This document shows, one piece after another, positions 58,577-64,000 of a DNA stretch of 64,000 nt (the stretch's first letter is position 1; every line of letters begins with the position of its first letter). The stretch comes from Caballeronia sp. NK8 (GTDB lineage: Bacteria > Pseudomonadota > Gammaproteobacteria > Burkholderiales > Burkholderiaceae). The DNA lies in the NCBI RefSeq assembly GCF_018408855.1, contig NZ_AP024326.1:744001-808000 (forward strand), read 5' to 3'. The notes under the pieces were generated by a model, which was given only the letters and a program-made list of their open reading frames with translations, was not told the origin of the DNA and did no database searches. Made by a program: the position numbers and the translations under genes.

Positions 58577-59413
58577 TCAGGCGGCGCCGTATTCGCCGCG
58601 CGGCGCCTTGCGCCGGGCCTGCTGTTCGAGGAACGCGGACACCGCCTGTTTGTGCTCGCTCCCGCACAGCAGAATGGCCTGCATGTTCGCGGCCATTTCG
58701 AGCGCGGCGGACAACGTGCAATGCGACGACTCGCGCACCAGCTTCTTCGCCATACGCAGCGCGAGCGGCGGGTTGCCGGCAATGCGCCGCGCGAGCGCAA
58801 GAGCTTCGCGGTCCAGCACGTCATCGGGATGAACGCTCGTGACGATGCCGATCCGCCTGGCCTCCTCGGCATCGACGAATTCGCTGGTCAGCGTCATTTC
58901 GAGCGCCTTTGCCGGCCCCACGATGCGTGACAGAAACCATGCGCCGCCGATGCCCGACACGAGGCCGAGCCGCAGAAAGCTTTCCGCGAAGACCGCCTGT
59001 GTTCCCGCGAGGCGGATATCGCACATCAGCGCGAGGTCGCAGCCTGCACCGACCGCCGCGCCGTTGACCGCGCAGATCGAAGGCACCTCCAGTTCGCCGA
59101 GCGCGCGCGTGATCCGGTGCAGACTCGTGCGCAGGCGTTCCCGCACTTGCTCGATGCCACCGTCCATCAGATCCTTGCCGCTCTGCATGTCCTTGACGTT
59201 TCCGCCCGTGCAGAAATGCTTCGACGACGATCGCAGCAGCAGGCAATGCACGTCACTTCTGCGGCTAACGCTTTCGAGCACGTCCGATAACGCTTCGGTC
59301 ATTGCCACCGTGAGCGCGTTGCCATTCGCGGCGCCATCGAGCGTGACGGTCATCACGCCCGCATTCACTGCATAGCGCACGAGCGGCGCTTTATTCAATT
59401 CCATGTCCTGCAC
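58577..59413 (-). CDS. Enoyl-CoA hydratase/isomerase family protein 1
   Basis: 278 residues, crotonase fold. Oxyanion-hole segments SSKHFCTGGNVKDMQ and AVNGAAVGAGCDLALMCDIR are present. The first catalytic Glu position is Asp (GCDL), the second SFLRLGLVSGIGG lacks the usual Glu, so hydratase activity is doubtful and an isomerase, hydrolase or decarboxylase is possible. AGGAG lies 8 bases before a GTG at 59413, which is favoured over the ATG at 59404. It follows the second crotonase by 36 bases. Confidence 0.88.
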   Translation of the reverse strand: MQDMELNKAPLVRYAVNAGVMTVTLDGAANGNALTVAMTEALSDVLESVSRRSDVHCLLLRSSSKHFCTGGNVKDMQSGKDLMDGGIEQVRERLRTSLHRITRALGELEVPSICAVNGAAVGAGCDLALMCDIRLAGTQAVFAESFLRLGLVSGIGGAWFLSRIVGPAKALEMTLTSEFVDAEEARRIGIVTSVHPDDVLDREALALARRIAGNPPLALRMAKKLVRESSHCTLSAALEMAANMQAILLCGSEHKQAVSAFLEQQARRKAPRGEYGAA

Positions 59414-59449
59414 GGTCTGTCTCCTGAGATGAATCCGGTTCGTGACGCT

Positions 59450-60226
59450 TCATCGGTTGGAAAACGCGGCGTCGCGACGGCCGAGAAACGCGGCCATGCC
59501 CGCCTTCTGGTCGGCGAGCGCGAAGCCCGCATGAAAGAGCCGTCGCTCGAATAAAAGTCCCTCCGCCAGCGACGATTCGAACGAGCGGTTGACAGCTTCC
59601 TTGATGGCCAGAATGACGGGCAGCGAATGCCGCGCGATCTGTTCGCTGATGCGCATGGCCTCCCCGATCAGCACGTCCGGCTCGACCACTTTCGACACCA
59701 GTCCGTACGCGAGCGCCTCGCTCGCCGACAGCGGCTCGCCGGTCAGGCAGGCGAGCATCGCGGTCGACTTGCCCGCCGCGCGCGGCAGGCGTTGCGTGCC
59801 GCCCGCGCCGGGCACGATGCCGAGCTTGATTTCGGGCTGACCGAACATCGCATCGCGCGCGGCGATCACGATGTCGCACATCATCGCGAGTTCGCATCCG
59901 CCGCCGAGGGCATAACCCCTCACCGCAGCGACTACGGGTTTGCGCAGCGTCCGAAAGCGATCCCAGTTGCGGCCGATATAGTCTTCGGAAAATGCCGTGG
60001 CGTGGTCGAGCTTCGACATCGCGACGATATCCGCGCCCGCCGCGAAAGCCCGCTCCGAGCCGGTCAGCACGGTTGCGTGCACGGCGGGATCGGAGTCGAT
60101 GCGCTGCATCTCCTCGACCAGCGCGTCGATCAGCGCGTCGGTGAGCGGGTTCAGCGGGTTCGCGGACGCGAGCCGCACGAGCGCGACTTTTCCGCACCGT
60201 TCGCTTCGAATGAGTTCGTGTTCCAT
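59450..60226 (-). CDS. Enoyl-CoA hydratase family protein 2
   Basis: 258 residues, crotonase fold with both catalytic glutamates: AVRGYALGGGCELAMMCD (first) and GQPEIKLGIVPGAGGTQRL (second). This is the arrangement of true 2-enoyl-CoA hydratases, so it should add water to an enoyl-CoA. AGGAG before the ATG lies within the end of the CoA-transferase gene, 9 bases away, so translation is probably coupled. Confidence 0.92.
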   Translation of the reverse strand: MEHELIRSERCGKVALVRLASANPLNPLTDALIDALVEEMQRIDSDPAVHATVLTGSERAFAAGADIVAMSKLDHATAFSEDYIGRNWDRFRTLRKPVVAAVRGYALGGGCELAMMCDIVIAARDAMFGQPEIKLGIVPGAGGTQRLPRAAGKSTAMLACLTGEPLSASEALAYGLVSKVVEPDVLIGEAMRISEQIARHSLPVILAIKEAVNRSFESSLAEGLLFERRLFHAGFALADQKAGMAAFLGRRDAAFSNR

Positions 60227-60235
60227 GCCGTGCTC

Positions 60236-61453
60236 CTACGCCGTCCCGGCAAGCGCCGTGCTTGCGCGTATCACGCCGGCGTTCAGCAGCGCCGCGATTT
60301 CGTCTTCGTCGATGCCATAGAAACCGAGCATGTCGAGCGTGTGCTGACCGGTCACCGGAGCGGGTGCTTCGTCGGGCGCAGGCGGATCGGACGGCCCGAG
60401 CGCGAAGCCATGCGATCTCACGCGGCCCGCCACCGGATGCTCGACCGTGCGCGCAATGCCGCTCTCGCGATACTCCGTCGTCTCGATGACCTCGCGATAC
60501 GTCGTGACGGGCGCGCACAGAATGTCTCTGGCCGACAGCACGTCGATCCACTCGGCCGTGCTCCGCCGGGCGAAGTGCGCGTCCAGAATCTCGTGCAGTT
60601 GTGCACGGTGCTGCACGCGGGCATCGTTGGTGGCGAAGCGCGCATCGGTTTCGAGGCCGGGCGCGTCGAGCAACTCGCACAACGCGCTCCAGCGGCCCGG
60701 ATGGTAGGCCACGACCATCATCCATCCGTCGCGCGTGCGGAAGGCCTCGTTCGGGCACGCATAGGGCGCCGCGCTGCCGACCTTCTCCGGATCGGCCCCC
60801 GACACGAAGAACGCCGCGAAGCCGATCTGTTGCAGCATCAAGGTCGCGTTGTAGAGGCTCACGTCGAGGTGCTGCCCCACGCCGCCCGTGCGCGCCGTGT
60901 GCAGCGCGCCCAGCACGGCGATGGTGGCGAGATAGCCGCCCATCATGTCGGCGACCGGCACCGGTACTTTCAACGGATCGCCGTTCGTCGTGCCGAGCGT
61001 GCTCATGAGTCCGCTGACGGCCTGGATCACGCCATCGACGCCGGGCCGCCTCGTGTTTTCGCCGCGTTGCCCGAACGCCGAAATCGAGCAATAGACGAGC
61101 TTCGGATTGACGGCGCGCAGCGCCGCGTAGTCGAGTCCCAGCGACGCCATGACGCCCGGCCGGAAGTTCTCGACGAGCACGTCCGCGCGGCGCGCCATGG
61201 TCGCGACGGTCCGCCGGCCGGCATCGGTTTTCAGATCGATGGCGAGGCTGAACTTGCCGCGGTTGACGCTCATGAACGCCGGGCTCACGCCGTTCTGCCA
61301 CGGCGGGCCGATCTGCCTGCCGATTTCGCCGCCCGGCGGCTCGATCTTGACGACGTGCGCACCGAGGTCGGCAAGCGTCATCGAACAGACCGGTCCTGCC
61401 AGCACGTGCGAAAAGTCGAGCACGCGCACGCCTTTCAAGCTATCTCGAATCAT
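60236..61453 (-). CDS. Class III CoA-transferase (CaiB/BaiF type)
   Basis: 405 residues. N-terminal VLDFSHVLAGPVCSMTLADL, then VKIEPPGGE and RGKFSLAIDLKT are the family signatures, and the catalytic Asp is in RRPGVDGVIQAVSG. Such enzymes exchange CoA between acids via a glutamyl/aspartyl anhydride, as formyl-CoA and carnitinyl-CoA transferases do. It activates the substrate for the two crotonases that follow in the operon. The ATG at 61453 has AGGA upstream; the frame beyond it is not used. Confidence 0.92.
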   Translation of the reverse strand: MIRDSLKGVRVLDFSHVLAGPVCSMTLADLGAHVVKIEPPGGEIGRQIGPPWQNGVSPAFMSVNRGKFSLAIDLKTDAGRRTVATMARRADVLVENFRPGVMASLGLDYAALRAVNPKLVYCSISAFGQRGENTRRPGVDGVIQAVSGLMSTLGTTNGDPLKVPVPVADMMGGYLATIAVLGALHTARTGGVGQHLDVSLYNATLMLQQIGFAAFFVSGADPEKVGSAAPYACPNEAFRTRDGWMMVVAYHPGRWSALCELLDAPGLETDARFATNDARVQHRAQLHEILDAHFARRSTAEWIDVLSARDILCAPVTTYREVIETTEYRESGIARTVEHPVAGRVRSHGFALGPSDPPAPDEAPAPVTGQHTLDMLGFYGIDEDEIAALLNAGVIRASTALAGTA

Positions 61454-61563
61454 GGTCGTGGTCCTGTCTCCGGGTCCGACGTTGCATCGAACCATGGGCG
61501 AAGATTAGAGTCGCGCCATCACCGGAACAATCGACTTTTTCGAAACGAGGCTTTGAGTTTTTG

Positions 61564-62460
61564 TTAAAGGGTGCCGGCGGTCTGCACGAGCGAGATCAGC
61601 CAGTCGCGAAACGTCGTCAAGGCCGCGGACGGACGACGCGTCGCGGGCCACGCAAAGTAGTAGGTGTACGCGCCACGGTCGAGCTCGAAGCGAAGCGGCG
61701 CGACGAGTTGCCCGCTTTCGAGTTCGGCCCGTACCAACGCCTTCTGCGCGATCGCCACGCCATGCCCTTCGATCGCGGCCTGATAAGCCAGCAGCGAGGT
61801 CTCGTAGCGCATTTCGCGACGGCGCCCGTCGAGCGGAAGGCCGGCCGCCTTCATCCACAGCGTCCAGTCGTCGGCGCGCGCGAGCGAGTGCAGGAGCGTC
61901 TCGCCCTGCAGCCGGCTGCGCGCGCGGATCTTGCGCGAAGGCGCGGCGACCGGCACGAGCTCATTGGGAATGAGCCGCTGTGCGGCGAGGCCGGGCCAGT
62001 TGCCGTCGCCGAGCTGGATGCCGCCGTCGATGTCCTCGCGTTCGAAGTTGAGCGGCGCCGACGACGTAGTGAGCTGCACATCGACGTCCTCATACTGGCG
62101 ATGAAAACTGGCGAGCCGCGGGATGAGCCAACGGACCGCGAACGTGGCGGGGCATCGGATCTTGAGTACCTGCGAGCGGCGCCCCGCCGTACGAATGCTG
62201 TCGGTCGCCTGGCGCAGGCCCGCGAAGAACGGCATCAGTTCGGCGAGATAGCGCGCGCCCGCCGAAGTCAGTTCGAGCCGGCCCCGGACGCGCTCGAACA
62301 ACTGCACACCGAGAAAGCGTTCGAGCGTCTTCACCTGTCGGCTCACCGCCGCCGGGGTCACCGCGAGTTCGCTGGCCGCTTTCGATACGCTCAGCAGACG
62401 CCCGGTCGCTTCGAAAGCGCGTATCGCATTCAGGGAAGGCAGCGGTGCGGGACGGTCCAT
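61564..62460 (-). CDS. LysR-family regulator (GcvA-like)
   Basis: 298 residues. Helix-turn-helix from ~6 to 65 (LNAIRAFEATGRLLSVSKAA, VTPAAVSRQVKTLE, LFERVRGRLELTSAG), then the effector domain. LNAIRAFEA is the opening of the GcvA/AmpR subgroup. It lies on the same strand, 110 bases ahead of the CoA-transferase operon, rather than divergently, so it may act on that gap. The start at 62460 is set by the start of similarity; upstream codons are not protein-like. Confidence 0.9.
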   Translation of the reverse strand: MDRPAPLPSLNAIRAFEATGRLLSVSKAASELAVTPAAVSRQVKTLERFLGVQLFERVRGRLELTSAGARYLAELMPFFAGLRQATDSIRTAGRRSQVLKIRCPATFAVRWLIPRLASFHRQYEDVDVQLTTSSAPLNFEREDIDGGIQLGDGNWPGLAAQRLIPNELVPVAAPSRKIRARSRLQGETLLHSLARADDWTLWMKAAGLPLDGRRREMRYETSLLAYQAAIEGHGVAIAQKALVRAELESGQLVAPLRFELDRGAYTYYFAWPATRRPSAALTTFRDWLISLVQTAGTL

Positions 62461-62726
62461 GAAAATCGGCCTGAGAGACGGGATCTCGAATACTGACTCA
62501 AAATCGCGCCAACTGAAAAGCTGAAAATCAATGACGTGTTCACAGACTGAAATGCTTGGGGTCGCTATGACGCGTAGTGCGCCGGGGAACGCGCGTCGTT
62601 TATTTGAACGCACGCGCGATCGCCGCACACACGGCCGAACTCTGGCAATCGCTCAAGGTGACAAAACGCAGACCGTCGACAACCGCTTCCGGATAAGCGT
62701 TTCGTATTCGTCCCGCGACCGAAGGG

Positions 62727-63590
62727 TTAAGGCGTCAATGCGCCGCCCGTTTCGATCGTGTATTTCGCCATGGCAGACCAGTCTCGCTCACCCATGCCCG
62801 CCGCGACGGTTTCGCTCATGCGCGCATTGACCGCCGCGAGCATCGGCAAAGCGCGGCCTGCGTCCGCAGCCGCCTCCGAGGCGAGCCGCAGATCCTTCAG
62901 CCCGAGCGTCGCCTTGAAGCCCGGTTCGTAGCGCTCGTTCGCGATGTTTGCCGAGTACACCTGATACGAGCGGCTGCCGAATAGCGTATTCAGAATCACA
63001 TCGAAGAAGCGCTCGCGCGCCAGACCGTTCGCTTCGGTGATCACAACGGCCTCGGCCATCGCTTCGATCGCCATTGTGATCATCATGTTGCAGGCGATCT
63101 TCGCCGCGTTCGCGGTCGGCGCTTCGTCCCCCATGTCCCAGATGCGCCCGCCGATCACATCGAGCAACGGACGAACCTTCGCGATCGCATCCGGCGGACC
63201 GCCCGCCAGCACGTTGAGTTCGCCCTTCGCCGCGACATCGGGACGTCCGAGCACGGGCGCGGACACATAACCGATATCCGCCACCGCATGTGCATCGACG
63301 AGTTCGCGTGCGAAAGCCACCGAAATCGTCGATGTCACCACGTGCACGAGTCCGCGCCTTGCCTGCGCCAGCACGTCGGACGCGATCAATGTCGCGCGAA
63401 TCGCGTCGTCGTCGGAAAGCATGGTAAAGACGGCGTCGCCCTTGAACGCTTCAGCGGGCGACGCGACCATCGTCACGCCCGCGACCGATCCGCCCGAGCG
63501 GTTCCACGCTTTCACGTGGTGTCCTGCATCGGCGAGATTGCGCGCCATCGCGCGTCCCATCGCGCCGAGTCCGATGATGCCGATATCCAT
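62727..63590 (-). CDS. 3-hydroxyisobutyrate dehydrogenase-family enzyme
   Basis: 287 residues. NAD motif IGIIGLGAMGRAMARNLADA, TSTISVAFARELVDAH (substrate loop), the catalytic Lys in NAAKIACNMMI and a C-terminal helical domain. The family covers 3-hydroxyisobutyrate, tartronate semialdehyde and related beta-hydroxyacid dehydrogenases. AAGGAG precedes the ATG. It starts 21 bases after the hydrolase stop, forming an operon, and may act on the hydroxyacid released there. Substrate uncertain. Confidence 0.9.
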   Translation of the reverse strand: MDIGIIGLGAMGRAMARNLADAGHHVKAWNRSGGSVAGVTMVASPAEAFKGDAVFTMLSDDDAIRATLIASDVLAQARRGLVHVVTSTISVAFARELVDAHAVADIGYVSAPVLGRPDVAAKGELNVLAGGPPDAIAKVRPLLDVIGGRIWDMGDEAPTANAAKIACNMMITMAIEAMAEAVVITEANGLARERFFDVILNTLFGSRSYQVYSANIANERYEPGFKATLGLKDLRLASEAAADAGRALPMLAAVNARMSETVAAGMGERDWSAMAKYTIETGGALTP

Positions 63591-63611
63591 TCCTTTGCTC
63601 CTTGCATAAAA

Positions 63612-64000
63612 TCAGACGATGCCTGAGATCCAGTCGAGCACGGGTGCAAGTGCCTCGTCTGAATTCTTCTCGTAGATCAGGCCGTGGCCATTGCCGTGCA
63701 CGCCGTGATCGGCGAGATTCAGCACCTGTGCCGATGCACCGCATGCGTTGAGAAACGCCGCCGTCGGCGGATTGGCTGCTGCGAACGCCGACGCTTCGGC
63801 GGTGACGATGAGAATCGGCACCGCACTGAGCGATGGCAGCGTGTAATCGCCCGGGCGGGCGTGGCGTAGCGCATCCGGATCGCTGACGGGCGGCTCGAAG
63901 CGCAGCGGCGCGGCCGTCGGTCCCCAGCACATCGCGCCGATGTTCGGGATCGTCGCAAAAGGCGGTCCCATCGGTTCGATCGCGGCGACCGCCTTGACGA
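63612..64000 (-). CDS. Alpha/beta hydrolase, 5' end outside the window
   Basis: The C-terminal ~130 residues of a protein that continues past position 64000. Beta-strands VPILIVTAEASAFAAANP and VLNLADHGVHGNGHGLIYEK hold the acid-strand region and the catalytic histidine (GNGHGLIYEKN) of alpha/beta hydrolases acting on small esters. The nucleophile lies beyond the window. It is the first visible gene of the unit with the hydroxyisobutyrate-type dehydrogenase. Confidence 0.75.
   Translation of the reverse strand, partial: VKAVAAIEPMGPPFATIPNIGAMCWGPTAAPLRFEPPVSDPDALRHARPGDYTLPSLSAVPILIVTAEASAFAAANPPTAAFLNACGASAQVLNLADHGVHGNGHGLIYEKNSDEALAPVLDWISGIV

Noticed and set aside
59391..61567. Frames above 600 aa overlapping the CoA-transferase/crotonase genes
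   Set aside because: Arg/His-rich shadows on both strands in GC-rich coding DNA.

Overview
The window is high-GC DNA that fits a Burkholderiaceae bacterium (Paraburkholderia/Caballeronia type), probably from a secondary chromosome or megaplasmid. The reasons are an imuA-imuB-dnaE2 cassette, a long SRAP protein, H-NS proteins with lysine-rich tails, DUF2934 and DUF4148-like proteins, many LysR regulators and catabolic islands, and no rRNA, tRNA or core housekeeping operon. The genus is inference; no marker gene settles it.

Layout. 0-7 kb: stress-type small proteins, a decayed hydrolase, and a minus-strand operon of CoA-transferase, acetolactate-synthase-like ThDP enzyme and zinc alcohol dehydrogenase. 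7.5-12 kb: alpha/beta hydrolase, a divergent pair of small genes around two tandem LexA-type boxes, a decayed Sel1-like gene, a vapBC pair and a truncated GNAT. 12-17 kb: LysR plus Gfo/Idh oxidoreductase, facing an Old Yellow Enzyme and an MFS efflux pump. 17-27 kb: small stress proteins (mini zinc finger, REC protein, CsbD, dodecin, YjzC-like), an exported GFOR-like oxidoreductase, LigD, several decayed genes and an H-NS protein with two DNA-binding motifs. 27-41 kb: a tyrosine-recombinase-like protein lacking catalytic residues, a run of small unknown genes, an SRAP protein, the SOS-controlled imuA-imuB-dnaE2 cassette, a DUF2934 protein with a histone-like tail and a HAD phosphatase.

41.1-44.2 kb is an IS1182-type element split by an IS630-type element. 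44.5-54.1 kb is a catabolic island: 4-hydroxymandelate dehydrogenase, benzoylformate-type decarboxylase, aldehyde dehydrogenase and 4-hydroxybenzoate 3-monooxygenase. Together they would convert 4-hydroxymandelate to protocatechuate. An aromatic-acid transporter, a ketopantoate-reductase-like enzyme and a divergent LysR regulator complete it. 54.3-57 kb is an IS91-type element with its own tyrosine recombinase. 57.2-64 kb is a second, minus-strand catabolic island: class III CoA-transferase, two enoyl-CoA hydratases, an MHS-type transporter, LysR, a 3-hydroxyisobutyrate-dehydrogenase-like enzyme and a hydrolase cut by the window end.

Two themes stand out. First, DNA damage and chromatin functions are concentrated between 9 and 40 kb. 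Second, decayed genes are frequent between the intact blocks, as expected of an accessory replicon.
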